64,000 nt of DNA from Todiramphus chloris collaris (taxonomy: Eukaryota > Chordata > Aves > Coraciiformes > Alcedinidae): NCBI GenBank assembly GCA_025345505.1, contig JANVCC010000013.1:895215-959214 (forward strand), in the 5' to 3' direction. Positions 11,420 through 26,200 of the stretch are shown here, piece after piece. The position numbers and the translations under genes are program-made. Below the pieces are notes generated by a model. The model was not told the DNA's origin. It saw nothing but the letters and a program-made list of their open reading frames with translations, and made no database searches. How positions within the stretch are numbered: the first letter of the stretch is position 1; each line of letters starts with the position of its first letter.

Positions 11420-14400
11420 AGCTCTTCCATGAACAATGCTCACACAATTTTTAATGGTTATCCTGAATTTTCAAAGGTTGACAAAAAAACACTAAGAAGC
11501 CGAAAACTCTTCCTTTTCCAGTGTCCTAAGGTATCTATAACTGGAAGCCACCTCTGAGAGGTCTTCAAGTTTTTAAATGTCTACAGTATGAATGCCCTAC
11601 GTCAGAGCGTTTCATATCTCCTCATGCTCCTCCATTGCTGATACTGGATCTGTCTTAGCCTAAGATAAATAACTACAGCTGGCCAGATTAATTAGGTCAT
11701 TCAAGTGCCAGTTTATGCCTGTGAATGATGGTCCTCTGGTGACTAGCTCAGCTGTAGACATCTGTGCTGTATAAACACATAAAGTTAGATAAGATGAATC
11801 CTATCCCAAGGTACAGGGCATTAAAATTATGTTATTCTAAAAAACAGAGCTGCTAATAAAGGGCTGAAGATAGTATATTTTTGGATGTGCACGGGAAAGA
11901 GTAGGAACTGGAAAGGTGTGTTCACATTATCTGGGGCACAAGTAATCTGTAATCAACCTGTTTTTTCAAATGACAGCTTTAAGGTGTTTGGCGTATCAGA
12001 CCATTTCCCATATAACAGGGAAATGTGTTCGTGGGCAGCCACAAGTGAGGAAATCCCAGTTACTTATGAAATGGATTTCTCAAATATGTTTACCAATATT
12101 TCTTGCATAGATATTGCCATGTATTTACATGGGTAGTTATGTGTATTCCCTCTATGTATTTATAATAGCATAAAGTATGTAACAAGAGAGAACCACGTAA
12201 GCAAGCACCACCCACTATTTGAGGAATAACTGGAAACAGCAAATACATTTTTTAAAATAACAGCATCATCCAGTATCCAGTTTGTGAGTTTTGAAAACTA
12301 TCAATACAGAAGTCACTTGAATAAGTCTGGCTTTAGCAATGAATCTAATAATTATGATTGCCATCCTCAAACATTTGTGTTTGCATTTTAAAAAGGGTGC
12401 TGAGATACTTCAAGACATAGTTCACATGGTTCATTTTGTTCTCATTATGTCCTCAGCTAAATACGTGGAATTTGGTGGATTTTAGTAGGTAAACATCAGA
12501 AGGGAATTCGGTACAGTGGCTCTAGCTCCCCCCCTCCATTTTCCTACAAGGAACTCGATCCTACATGTGGCACAAACACAAGTCATTAATACAATCTATC
12601 CAGAGTGGTTTCTATGTGTTATTAGATATTTAAACATTCTCTTTAAATCGGGTCTGTGAGTCTGTTCAGGACAAATGACTGTATTTGGATGTTGCTCAGT
12701 GCTGGAAAGGGTATGTAACCAATGGAGTTATATTACCACAGACCAGGCTTTCTGTGGGGAGTACAGAACATATGCGGAAGAGGATTTGGATGAAACCTGA
12801 GCGATGTGCAATAAAACAAGAATGAACTTGGACAGCTTATCAGGGATAGGATTTATACTGGTATTTGGCCCTGTCATGCTGACCTACTTTTCTGTCACTG
12901 GAATAGGAAGGAGTGGCCCTAGGCTCAGGTATGGTCTGAAAAAGTGATCTGCTCCAAGTGTCTCTTAATTGCTTCTCAAAGTCTTGGAGCTAGCCACCAA
13001 CTTATAATATTGACTTACCATCTTATTAATAGTTCATCCAATTTACTTCAAATTTTTTATTGAATAGCAGAGGCCAGATTTTGTGCCCTGTGCCTGGCAT
13101 CCCTGTGTTCCCATGGTTTGAGCAGCATTACTCACTGGCTCTCCAGCTGCCTTGCATCCCTGCAGCAGGCAACAGTATGCTGAGGCTGAATGTGTCTCGG
13201 GAAGAGTGATATTGATTGATTTATTCAGTACTTTTGCCTGCCAAGCTCTTGAGATGCAAAATGTAGTCTTCCACAGCGTCTGCCACTAGTTGCATACTAT
13301 CTATCCTAAGGTGATTAAAAATGCAGAGAGAAAAGCTGCCCCATTGGTTTTGGTGCTCAGAGTGTTGAAAATAAAATTACATGCTATGTGTATATTTTGA
13401 CAGATGTCTCTGTTCTAAAAATGAACGTGGGAAAGGCACTTTGGGGTAGCACACATTTTTTTCTGTCAGAATTGCGCATTGTCCAGGTACAAAGGTTATT
13501 TTTATGACTGCCCAAGCTGTGAATGCAGCTTGGTCATCTTTCAGACAGGAGTTCTGTTATTACCACTCTCATACATCATGACCAGTAATGACAATTAGCT
13601 CCCCGTTTTCCTTGTATGACTTCCATCATCACAAAGTTTTGGTAATTCCTAAGTGGCTTTGCACAAGTGTAACTGATCTGAACCTGCTGGATTGGGACCA
13701 CTCAGGTCCCAGTCTTATTTTGTATTCTTGTAGCAAGGATTATTTGATATGACTTCTTATCCCCTACATGGAGTACTGTCATTATGTAAAGCATTTTACA
13801 TGTCTGATCCTGCTCCTTAGAGGTTCTCCTTGATCTGGGACTGGCCTTTTATATTTCTTGCCTGGTTTAGGTTTGTGGCACATGTGTCCTATTTTATATG
13901 CCTATTATCTGGGGCAGTGGATTAAGGCTGGCATAGATACACCAAACCCTAATCACTTTAGAGGGCCTGCAGGTCTCCAGAGGTAGTAAGTACTTAAAAT
14001 GTTTATAATACTAGATACATTTGACGTTGCTTAAAATCCATTCAGCAAGCAGATCTGGAAGGCAGGAAGCAGAGTTTTACGTAGTCTTTTTTTTCTAAAT
14101 ATAACTGTCCTGTTAATACTCTTTTATATACACTCCGTGCTCAGTGTTAGATTTGCTGGTGTGGTGGTTTTATCCCCCTGCTATTGAGGCAAGACTGTTT
14201 CACATGAAACACTGTTTTCACTACAAATATATCCATCACCCAGTACCTTGGATTCTCCTGTGAGAGTTTCAACCCACGCTGCACAGCACTGGGTCAAAGG
14301 CAGATTGCTGGTGAGTCATCTATTTCCAGCTTTTTGAAAAAGTGATAAAATATAAAATGTGTTTGTGCTGAGGTACCTGGATTTGTCATCTCCAGGTCAC

Positions 14401-17400
14401 TACACAGCAGTTTACTCAGAGGAGCCAAGGGGATTATAAAGCACCTCCGGTGCTCAGGAGCAGCACTCATACATGTGATGCACAATCTGTCCCACTCTCC
14501 CGGTTGGAGAGAAAGCATTATCATCATTGTCATCATTAGGTTTTATACATGTGAGCAGGTAACAACCAGCACAAGAATGGTACTATTACCATAAAGACAG
14601 CACATCTTTTGTGTGTTGATTTCAGTTTGACTCTGTAGAAGCTTTTTTCTTTTTTTTTCTTCTCTTTATTGTCAAGTTATATCATGATATCTAGCAATAT
14701 CTTTTAATCAAAATAAACAGGAATGAGGTTGCTTTTAAGGAAACAATTTTGTCAAGACAAGAATGAATTGAAGCAAGCTCACTAGAAATGTATTAACTTT
14801 GAAAAATGAGAAAAAATAAGAAGAAACTTATTTCTGATAATTTGAATCAGACTCTGGAAAAGGCTTTCACAGAGTGGTGAAAGCTGTTGTTCTTACGATG
14901 AAGTTTAGGTAAATTTGTGGGGAAGATCAGCTAATAGGATATCTGCAATATGAGATCAGAGGTGTCCCAAAAGGTCCCTGCAGTCCCCTGTTCCTTCTGA
15001 ATTCGTTTTGTATCTAGAATATCAGGCTTATCTGTTTTGCACCCATGCTGAAAATAAGAGAGAGACCAGAATAAGGGCCCAAAAGTGATGAGTTCCCAAG
15101 AAATATTCATTTTTGTTTTGAACGTGCTGAGTCCCCACAAATCCTTCTTTGGGAGGCCTTGGGTAGAGATGTGCCACTTCACACACTTGCCTCCATTCTT
15201 GCCTTTCTAGTCAATAGTTCTTCTAGTTGTTTGCTGAGGAGCTGTGTTGACCTGTGCTTCCAACAGTGCTGGCTCTTGTTCACTTCACAGGAGAGAAGTG
15301 AAGATAAGGCTAAGGACAAGAACCTTCAATAAAAATGAGATCTATTTTCCTGGTCAAGAAATTTGTGCATGCTATTGACAACTAAATCATCCAGGGTAAA
15401 TTGAAAACAGAGCTGTAGAGATAGTTGGCATAGCTACTCTGTTAATCTCTAATCTGCATTACCACAGCATTCTTCTAGCAGATGGTCTGTGAGAGTAGAC
15501 CTTCCAGGAGAGGGGCCAGGCAGCCAGGGGCATCAGGAGGTAGCATGTGACACTTGTATGAAAGACTGTGACTTCCATTTGTTTCCACAAGCAGCTCAAG
15601 GCCATCATATTGGGCCTTCCTGAGTGTTTGGTTTCCATCTAAAGTACCTTTGAGGTGACTGCCTTTGGGGAGGTTAGTAGCTCTGATGGAAGTCAGCTGA
15701 GGAACTCCAACTGACAGTGTCCAGAGTAGACTAATAGAGGTTTCCACAATGAGGATTTCCATTCTTAAAATGTCCAGGATGAAGGGTTTGGATCAAGATT
15801 TTTCCTGAGGGGTAGAAAGGTATTCTTAGGTTCCTTTTTTCTGATGGCAAGTCTGCTTCACCTGAATTGGTGTTTCATCGCTGCTTGACACATTTTTCTT
15901 ATGGAGAAATTGCACATTTTAAAATTTGAAAAATGACATTTTCCTTTTTTATTTAAACCATCATGTGGTATTTTAGAGGGTACAAAGCTGAGTTCTTGGT
16001 CTTTCCTGGGTGGGTCATTCAAATCAGAGCAATAGAGTGGCTGCAAACTACTGATTGTGGGTCCATTATGGTAGCTAAGATGGGTCAGTGCTCCAAACTA
16101 CTGAGCTAAAGCTTTGCCCTCTGATATGAATGGGTGCCTAGATTTAAGAATAAATCCTTTGGATTATACAAAAAATTTGAACTGTCAAGAAATAAATGGT
16201 GTGGTGAACTGAAACATAGGTCTCTTGAACTGCCCTCTAATTAGCTGTATTGCAGTAATCTCTTTCCCCTTTCATTGCTGTCAGCAACCTCTAGGGTTTC
16301 TTTTATTTTTATGATGGAAATATCTGTCTATGCATCATGTCACTGAGAAGCGTGTGTTTTTGTCACTTCAAGGAATTAGTAGACAGAAAATAGTTTCTCT
16401 TACAAAGAACACCACATTGCTGGATCATTTGCACCAATAGGTATTTCTTCATGTGAACAGCTTTCTTGCATTAAAAAAAAACCCAAAACTTATTTTCATG
16501 TGTGGTAGGTAGAAGGTATTTTTGTTAAGTATGCGCACATAACTTCATTTCTTGTTTTTCTGTATTTTCACTATCAACATGTATTTCTGTAAAACTGTTG
16601 TTGACCGTAGGTAGTTATTAACAGGCTTTTGCAACTGTTTTCTTGTTACAGTTACAAAGTGCCTTTATCATAGAAAAATAGATGTATCTAAAATGCAGAA
16701 GCCTGGCATACCTTTCATGGTTTGAAGTCCCTTTGCTAAGATCTGTGGAGACTAGATAATTTTCATGTTAAAATATTATTTACCTTCAAGTATAAAACTT
16801 TTTAATGTACAAAAGTATATTAATAAAAACGTTTTTAATCATATGCTAAACAAAAATTTAGCCCACTGTAGCTTTGCAAGTTAAAGTTATATTACTAAGT
16901 AGTTTTCAATAATATTCTTTTACTTTTAATTTCAGTCACCTAGAATACCTAAGAATTTTTAGAAAAGACAGATAAATAGCTCTAACAAAACACAAAGCAC
17001 TGAATATTTTGGAAGACTGCAAGATCCTTTTCATTTCATCTGCTGTTTGTTATTGTCACTGTAGACTATGGATGAGAACACCTGCAATTATCCTCCGGTT
17101 AATATACTTTTGAATTGGAAGAAAGGGCAGAGCTACAGTGCAGATGGCAAGTAGTCAGCTAACCTCTATTGCAGGCATTTAAAACACCTCTTCGGTGGTG
17201 CTTCTTAATGATAAAATACGTAGGGCTGGCTTTTCTGACAACTCATAGAACATGATAGATGATAGTAACCTTTTCTCTAAATTAAACCAGAAAATGAGGA
17301 GCCGGCAGGGCAGTGTGCTCAGGAGCACAAGCCTTGGGATAGCAGCTTCCTTTCCTGCTCCCCCCATAAATACATATTTTTATCTTTATTTTAAAATTAT

Positions 17401-18769
17401 GTCAATATATTTTGGCCTATATCCATCTTGTTGAGCCTCCTTCACACTTTATAGTTTTGAAATAGTGGTATTCGTACTTATTGAATGTATCAGCAGTTAG
17501 TGGAGGCCAGAGGACTCTCTCTGTTTTATTTCCTTTTCTACACAAAAGCAAACAAGCATGAAAAACTCTCTGCTACCTGCAAAGAAGGTGTACGCTAAGA
17601 AAATCTTCAGTCTTGTTTTGTAATTTCTCATACTTGCCTAAATAAAAGGAAAACGCCCTGAGTGAGCATTCTTGAAATGAGTTTACATTTTCAGAAGAAG
17701 AGTTAAAGTTACACTTGGCTCAGGGATCTATTTTTGTTTAGGGAAATATTTTCTGTAGGAAGGTGTACCTCAGTGCTATTTTCTCTTCAGGTTTCTCTTT
17801 GTGGTTACAGTGGGGTTTTTTCTGCTGTGGTCATCTACAGCTATTCCTAAATTCTTCATAATATTAATTTAGACTACAAGAGGAACCTGCCTGACTTTTC
17901 AAGAACCATAATTATATTAGTGATTTTAAAATACTGCTGTTTTCTTCTGCAGAACCATAGTAAGATACAGAAACTCGGTTATTTCTAGTCACAGCTGGGT
18001 GTTTATTATTTTGAAAATGTTTCCCTTCTGCCAGATGCTGCTGGTAACTGTTGTCAGGTGTTCAAGTAGCTGTGCTCTGATGGCAGGCATGAAGTTGTCT
18101 ATTCATTTTTGTTCTGGGGTAAGCAAACTGATTTGCAATTAAAACCTAAAGTAAGGGCACATCATTTGCCAATGTCAAGCCACATGTGACTCAAAAAGAA
18201 AAATGTGAGAGCCAGAGGTAATCAGCTTCTTCACTGTCCTCTACATCTGGGGTATTTGTTTATGCAAGTGAAGAATGGATGGGTTATCAGATGTGTTAGC
18301 AGAGGTGAATTTGGATTTCTACCTTGGATTAGTTCATGTTTTTCCCTTGCCCTACACAGAGCTGGTGATAAAAGCAAGGCAAAGGGCTGTATTTGGAGAA
18401 TAAGGCCAATGGGAACTCACCAGTTCACTTTAGGAGCCAGTGATAAATTTGTCTCCCTGTGAGACTTCAGCGAGCATTGAGGCACACCACCTCCAGCTCC
18501 ATCCACCTCACGTAATTCCAGTTACTCTGAGCAGTGAATCATTGCACATTGAAAAAGAGACTGGGAAGACTTAAAAAATGTGAAGTCCTGCAGGGTTATG
18601 CTGGGTCCATGAGAGGTGAGGTCTTGATCATCTTGTGGTTGACAATGTCTTATGGAAGAAAGAGCTTCACACGGAATCCCATGGCTATAGCAGTCTGGTA
18701 ATAGTCACGCCACTGCTGGCTGTTAGACTTACCCACCAAAAGCGTAGCTTTTGCGTTTTATTCTAGTGT
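11420..18769. other. DHRSX intron, no recognised content
   Basis: The stretch is AT-rich with scattered short open frames, such as those near 11885-12136 and 15475-15762. None shows a recognisable domain, codon bias or splice pairing. I see no CR1 match and no RNA gene. Confidence 0.5.
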
Positions 18770-18806
18770 CTTTAATATATTCACATTAACCTTTAATATA
18801 TTCACA
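18770..18806. repeat. Short direct repeat, 16 bases, spaced 21
   Basis: CTTTAATATATTCACA occurs at 18770-18785 and again, identically, at 18791-18806, separated by TTAAC. It is too short for an insertion footprint to be claimed, and no element lies between the copies. Local slippage duplication is the simplest reading. Confidence 0.85.
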
Positions 18807-19665
18807 GGAAAAAATTACACTGGGATGAAGGAACAAAAGCAAATATTGCTGAAGAAATTTTAAATAACGTGCAGATCTCTTGTGGGCATTGATTCATGTG
18901 CTTCCTGATGTCAATAATTGTTTGTGAATTGCAGCCATTTTTTTCCTCTGAACAGAGCATTACTCTTGGAATATAGTCATTACCTATTGACTAGCTCTGT
19001 AGTCATTTTCATGCATCAGTAGTTCTGATAAAAAATTAAGTAGCACTTTTTTTTACACCAGTGTGTAAGATCCATACACTGTTCATTAATATGTGAAAGC
19101 AGCCTTGAAAATTTTTTTATTGCTGGGACCAGATCAACATTTTCAATAGCCATGTCTCAGGAAAAATGGTGAAAGTCTTAAGGGCTTTTCTTTGTTGGTG
19201 GTTTGTTTGCTTGTTTTTGATGAGAGAGTGGCAAATGTTCTGCTGTCTCAGGACAGAGCTGCAACAAGAAGGACATATTTGTCACCGTTTGATGCTAATG
19301 TAATTTCCTGGGTTTTCCTACTGTGTTGCTCTCCTTTTAATCCCAATTGTAGGTAATGTGCTATTTTTTGATTAAATGATGAGACCTGAGATTCAGCAAG
19401 GAGAAAATAATTAAATCTATTTGTTTCACAGACTGTCAGCATCTATTAGGGATGAGACAAATAAAATCTGAGGGCTTTTTTTCCCTGAGACATGTTACAG
19501 AGTTTGTGAAGTTCACAGTTGTAATCCTTTTATTGAACACAGATTTAACAGTAAAGGTCAGTTATGTTTTGGCCACCAAGGAGTTTGTGTAATTGGTAAA
19601 ACCCAAACATTTAGATTTCTTTTTTATATAAAAAGTGTGCTGCTTGGGATACTCCTGCACCTCTG

Positions 19666-20226
19666 TTGTGTCTCCCTTACAGAGCTCAGCGACTAAAACT
19701 TAGCCACATTAGTTCAGTGGATATTTTCAGAGCAAAGGGGGCTTTGCAGTTTATCCCACCAGCTGCAGGGGTGCCTCATGCCCTGAGAAGGGCTGAGCAG
19801 TGTCAGGGATTGTGGCTGATGCTGCTGGTCTCTGTGCTTTGCGACTGGCCCCACTTGCTCTCCTTTCCTGTAGCCCTGCACATCCAGCAAATGCAACATT
19901 GCTGTCATACCACTGTTATGATGCCCTTTACCATTTTGCTGCAAGAGGAGCTTTGTTTTCTGCCCTGCTGTAAGGGTTTGACACTGCTTTTGGACTCACC
20001 ATTTCTCCTGCCTTCTTGGATTTGTCTGGGTCAGTGTATTGACAAGGTTTCACCTATTATTTCCCTCTTCTTTCTGTACTATGAAAAGGCTTGGGCTTGC
20101 TCCTTTGTGACACAATTGGGTGATCCAAGGAGGATGAGTGTCATTGCTGCACTGAGAACCCTGCTACCTTTATCCCTTGAGGAGACTTTCCTCCGCATTG
20201 CATACAGGCTACAAAAAGACATCTGA
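19666..20226 (+). other. Unexplained open frame of 186 codons, probably not a gene
   Basis: This is the longest open frame in the window that is not CR1-derived. It opens with TTG rather than ATG; the first in-frame ATG comes about 50 codons later. A splice-acceptor-like CTCCCTTACAG lies at about 19672-19682, inside the start of the frame. The translation is rich in Leu and Cys with hydrophobic runs and shows no domain I recognise. The opposite strand is also open over part of it, which suggests locally high GC content rather than coding selection. It could be an exon of a non-coding transcript or a chance frame. Confidence 0.2.
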
Positions 20227-23200
20227 CCCGATGGGGAAAGTGCCTGGCCTGCTGACATAGGAACCACACTCAGGTTGCACTGAGAGCCTGACAAGAGACA
20301 TTTAGGAGGCAAAGGGAATGAAGAAGAGCTGGGACTATGTGCGAGATTGTCATGGGGCATGATGAAAGGGCAGGCAGAGAAATGGGTGAAGGTTTAGATT
20401 GCAGAGAAGGTGAGTCCTAGAGAAGCAGAGTCCTAATCTTGATTGGAACAATTAAATTCCACTGTGAAGTACGTATTAAATAATAATAGGCAACTACAGA
20501 GCTGTGCAGACTTGCAGGTGAAAAGCAGATTTTTAAGCAAGCTGCTGGGTGAGCAGGAGAGGCAGCGGGGAGGGCTGAGACAAGCAGTCTGTGCTGGCAT
20601 TCAAGCCTCTGCTCAGACCTCAGCCTGTATTTTTATGAGTTAAAAGCAGTAACTAATCTACAGCATAGTTCTGAATTAATTCAACTGGATTTTTTCCCAG
20701 GAAGCAGAAGTTTAATCATCTGTAGCATCGCTCTTTGCAGTATATCACCGCGAGCAAGCGAGGAGGTTTCATTGATTGGACTCTAAAGGCAAACGACGTG
20801 TGTAGCAAAATGGCATTACCAAAGAGAGTAGTTCAATATGAGCTCCCTAAACAAAGCAAATTATTTCAGCACCAGATGAGTCCGTAACATATATTTATTG
20901 AACCACAGAACCTCGTAGTATTTATTTCCCGTTCTAAACAACTGCTCTAACCTTTTAGTCAAAAAGCCCTATGAATACAAGTGCAGCAGAAACTCTCCTG
21001 GGGCACTTAATAAAAAGAAAAGGTTAATTCTTGGTGCATTATTTTGGCTATTGATAGTTCTGCAAATGTAAATCTCTGGGTCATAGCTACCTATGCCTTT
21101 AATTAGTCCAGTATGAAAACCCCTGTCAGAAGCTCTTGGCAGACATGAGCTATCTGAGAAAGAAATAAAAGGAATATAAAGATTTTCAGGAAGATTTTTG
21201 GGGTTGGGATTTTTAACATCCCCCTTTTTTTTTGAACAACAGACTGGGGAAAGACTTCGGGTGTGGAAGGGATTAAATGTTTTTCTCCCTTCCAGTTTTT
21301 CATTGTCCTCCTTCAAGTAATGAAATTTGACTGTTCACTATGGATGTCATTTTTTGGGAGCTGGAGCCAATTCTTCCTGTGACACAAGCTGAGACAGTCG
21401 GTGTAGTCATTCACACAGGACTGGGATATACCATGTCTCCTGTACAGCAACATGACACTTCCTCTGTGACTTCTGTCATCCGGCAAAGGAAACAGAAACA
21501 TGAGAAGGACCACATCTGTCACCAGATCCAATCCTGGCCTTTTCAGGGTAGACATTTTTCACAAATTAATGGCTCCATCTGCTACTGTAATGAAGGTTTA
21601 TGAAACACCTTAGAAATAAGCCTGGATATTAAAATTAGCAACTTCAGTGCACAGTAAATCTGGGTCTTGCCACTTATCGGTACTTATCAATTTAAGTACA
21701 TCGCACTTCCCTGCTTTCTGTTGCACTGGTAAGAACTGCCACCTTTGTTTATCTCTCTGTCTGCCCCCTTGCAAATTAATAACATTATCACCTCTGCCCA
21801 GGCTAACATCCCCCTCTGCACGGCGAGTACCGACCCGCCCTTCTATCAGACTGTTTAGCTGATTTAAGTGTCATAGTTTAAATTCACGAGTAGCTGTTTT
21901 CAAGATGGAAGTTTTTTGTTTCTCTTTCAGACCTTGAGAAGCATTTGTGTGTTTACTCTCTCTAAAATGAGATCTCCTGTAAAAGATATGATGCCTCAGA
22001 TCTTGTCTGACATAATAATAGAAACATGACTAATCTCCTTGAAATCCATGATGTTATTTGCCTGTCTAAAGTTATACATGTTCTTTGGGGCTCTCCTAAA
22101 TCGAAACCATCAATAGGTTTCTTGGCAGAGAGTGGAGGGCCCTGGGGTTGATTGATTTAAACGAAGGCATTTATGTTACAGAGCTTAAGCTCACTTTCAG
22201 CCTACACAATAAAAAGCTTGATTTGAATAATAAGATTCCGTCCTCCTTTGCATTTGCATTTTTAGTTATTTTGTTAAAAACAGGTTGATTCTGGTGAGTT
22301 AGTAAACATTCAGATATGTCGATTTGCAATTGAATATAGCCTTTGCCTTTAAATTTAGTACTTCTCTCAGGTAGCTGAGGGGATAAGCTGTGCAGACAGC
22401 TCCATAATCATATGGTTTCAGAATCTATCCATGTTTTTCTGACTTTAGCATTCTGTTGTCACTGAAAATGGGAAATGGTAGTTTTGTTTACAAGATGACA
22501 ATTTTTTTCTTTACCTATTTTACAATCTGCTTTCAGATAAAATATGGCTTTAATTAAAATGAAGAGAACTGTCATTTTTAAGAGGTTTTATTACTTAAAC
22601 AGAAATACTTTGAACTTACCAGGCACATTTTTCTCATCAAAACTGAGGATGTCTAATATGTGATTACTGACTTGAAGTAACTAATTCTGTTTACTGTATT
22701 TGTCAGAAAAATAGAATTAGAAATCTGAGCCACTCGTTTCTATTCTTTCACAAAAAAAAAAAACCCATAGAAAATCAATCTACACTTCTTGGTTTCCATC
22801 TTTGGAGCATGTCACAGGGACAGACCTAAATTAACCCCCTAGTTTTTATCTTTTTGATTTAATGTTCAAGATGAAATGCTGAAATTGCCAGCAATTGGAA
22901 TTATAGGAAACATGAATTTGCAGATTAAGATTTCTTCCCTCCCCATCACTTTTATATGTCTTCCAGTTTGAGATTTCTCCTCTCAGATTAGGGAATATTG
23001 CAAAACTATAATTTAAATGCAATAACTATATAGAAAACAGAAACACCGAGCAGTTGGGGCATGGACAGTGCTAAGTGGTATTTAGTGATCTGCTTGAAAC
23101 TTCTTCTTTCCAGCCACTGAAGCCTCGACAGGCTCACATTTCAGTCATACAGCAAGGCTTGGAGTCAGTGAAAGGGAAAAGGAGACAAAGGTTGACATCC

Positions 23201-26200
23201 AGGGTAAGGATAGAGGCTGTGAGGTGAAGTCTCTTTTTCCATGTGGGAGCTTTCTGTGGAGCAGACCCATCAGCAGGACATGTTGCAGTCCAGGTAGCAT
23301 GCTGCTGCCACATAAATGTGGGAAATTTGTGGGGAAATTGTATTTTTACTTTCCTCTCTCCCATCTTCCCAGGCGTATTTTCATCCTGCATGTTAGTAAT
23401 GCAGAAAAGTAGCACCCTGAGTCGTTTTGGATTTTTGGATTAGTTTGTGCACCTTATTATTTCTGGTCCCCATCTTTGCTAGTGCAGACACATGGGCTGC
23501 CTGAGTCCTCCATTGACCTTACCTGGTGATCCAGAAAGGGATTTGCACCTTCTCACTTCAGTTTCTCATCTGGTTTCAGCAAGTGCCTCCAGTGGGCAGG
23601 TGAGAAAGCTGGTCTGGCAGCCAGGCTCTCCCAGCCCCACTGCCTGGCAGAGCTCAAGGGTGGAAATAGCCTCACTGCTGTTTAGGGTGCAAAATGTGGG
23701 TTGTAGCAATTTCAAACAGAAAAGTCTGTGAAATAGCTTCTGGCCTATGTTACTTTGGATTACTTCATTTTGTGTATGTTTTGTACAGTCGTTATGCATT
23801 TGATCTTCTTGTAGTTCATAAAAAATGTCTGTATCGTGGTTCAGTTCTCTTTTAAATATTTAGGACTTACGTGGGTGCTTATAAGCATTAAAAGAATTAA
23901 CAGCCCTCATAAGAAAGGTGTGAAGTTGGAGATGTAAGTCACTTTCCATCTTCTGAAACAGGAGAACAACATATACGAGCAAAGTGACTTGTGAGGTGTT
24001 AAAAAGGAAGAGATAATGGCAGGATGCTACAAGTCAAAAGTGGCCATATGTGTTTTGCCTGAAGTCTTGTGTTTTCAGCACAAGATAGGAAAAACATTTT
24101 ACTGTATACGAGCAGGCAGATAATAAAATAAATTGTTCAGAGGTATATGCACTCAAGAGTATCCTCTTCAGCACTTAGAGCCTTGTGTGTCCTGCTCTCT
24201 GGGATTGGTAAAAATGCAGCTACTATTTCACATGTAAACAACTTATGTGTGCTTTTCTGTGGTGTTTCATTATGATTGCCAAAATCTGGCATCATTTGAA
24301 AGAATTCAGCAATCTAAAGATGACCCATGTGTTGGTATAAGATAATACATTAGAGAATGAAACTTCTGAAGCTTTCCCGGTTGTTTGTTGTTTTCAGTCC
24401 TCTTTAATTTTGATCCATTCACAGTTTGAATCATATTTAAATTTTGGTTTCAACTAAAAAATTTGGCATATATTATTAAATGATGCAGATGTTCCAGACA
24501 CTACCTATCAAAGAGGTTGCTTCTCTAAGGGCTTTGTTGGAGGGAGTAGTCTTATGCTCTCATTCATATTTCTCAGATAGCAATAATTCAAAACTTAGTA
24601 GAATTAAAGCCTTGCATATTTAATAAAAATAACAGGATGATTCCTTAGCGTATATCTAGCATGAATACTAAGCTGTAATTAAGTATTCTTACTTAATGAT
24701 AGATCAGTCTGCATCTCAGAATGAAGAAGATTATATTGAATTGCTCACATGATACTGTAATTATGGCCATAGAGCCAATAGTAAACAAATAAATTGTGTA
24801 TTTTCCTTTACAAACACAGAAAAGATGTAACAGCCTAGTGCGTAAGGCATCAGGATTAGGATTTAGGAGACTCATTCTGTCCTCATCTCTTCTCCTGATT
24901 TGCACATTTCCTTCAATAAATCATTTTGCCTGTCTGTGAACAGAGGTGTTATAGAAAATCCCAGATTATGTGAAGATACTCAGGACAATTCCGAGTCAGG
25001 CATCCTCAGTAATAGGTAGCTGTGGGACACCACCTGGTTTCCAGAGGCTGGTTAAGAGGCTCCAGCATTTTGTGAAGTACATGTACTCTCTCAGCATTCT
25101 CCTCGTTATTTCCTGCCTTATTTCCTAGAGACTGCATGTTCTTCCAGCAAGTGGCTGTCTCTGACTGGATGTTTATGCAATGTCTGGGGCAGGAGGCTCC
25201 TATCTGTCAAATTTTGCATATGGTTACTGAGCTGAATGAGGTAACAAGTATAATGCAATTTGAGTGGCTGCAGTCATATCTCAGTTCTGACTTTGGAGAC
25301 GTTGCTGTCTGCTGCAAGGCAAGCTTAGGGATCAACTTTCAGGCAAAGTAATCGTCCTCAGTGCACTTGACAAAATGAACAAAGAGCTCTGTTATGATTA
25401 ATGACTTTGACCCAAAGCTTCAAGTCCTTGCTCAAATTCAGTCATGTAAACTTGGGTCCTTGTTTCCCTTTTGAAAACTGCTGAAAACTAAGCATCATTC
25501 TCTAGTCCTCCATTTCAACAGCCTAGAAAATGCAAAGTATGGATCCACAAACACGCATGCTCAAACCACTGAGGTTATATTGCTCTTCTAAGTGAGAGAT
25601 ACAGAGTTTGAAATTAAGACACGTAAATTTATTTTTTGTTGTATGTGTGAGTTCACCGTTGAAGCTGCCATATGAAGTCAGTGGAGATCTCTTCCATATG
25701 GCCCAGAAAGCTGGCCAGCCAAGAGGGGCCTCATACAGCTGCCTGATAACATACGCAGCTGATGCGATTTAAGATGCCCCATGATGCCCTGCTTAGTCTG
25801 AAGCAGCTGATTTGGAAGAGGAGAGTTCAGAACCATGGTTGCTGTCTTGCTCACTAAACTTTTGCTCATGTTTTGAGTCTCACAGAAGAGACATCCTAGG
25901 GCTTCAGAGTAGGGCTGCTTGGTGATTTCCCAACAAAACAGATTTTTCAAAAGACAGTATTCTGACACAAAACAAAGAGACACCTTTCACCATTGACTCC
26001 ATCAAAAGATTCGTGGCCAATCAGGCATTCAAGTCTGGGTGCTTACCTGCCCCTTGGGCTCCCTGAGCAACAGGTTGACCTGACTGTCTTTTGGGGACAG
26101 TTCCTTTCTTCCCTGGTCTACTTTGTCTACAGGCTCCCCAGCCACTTATCTGGGGGCTGATGTGAAGACAATGTGGGGCTTCCCAGGTTCTCTGTGTACC

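Noticed and set aside
11117..11557. 146-codon open frame
   Set aside because: Most of it is the CR1 3' UTR read through; it is not an independent gene.
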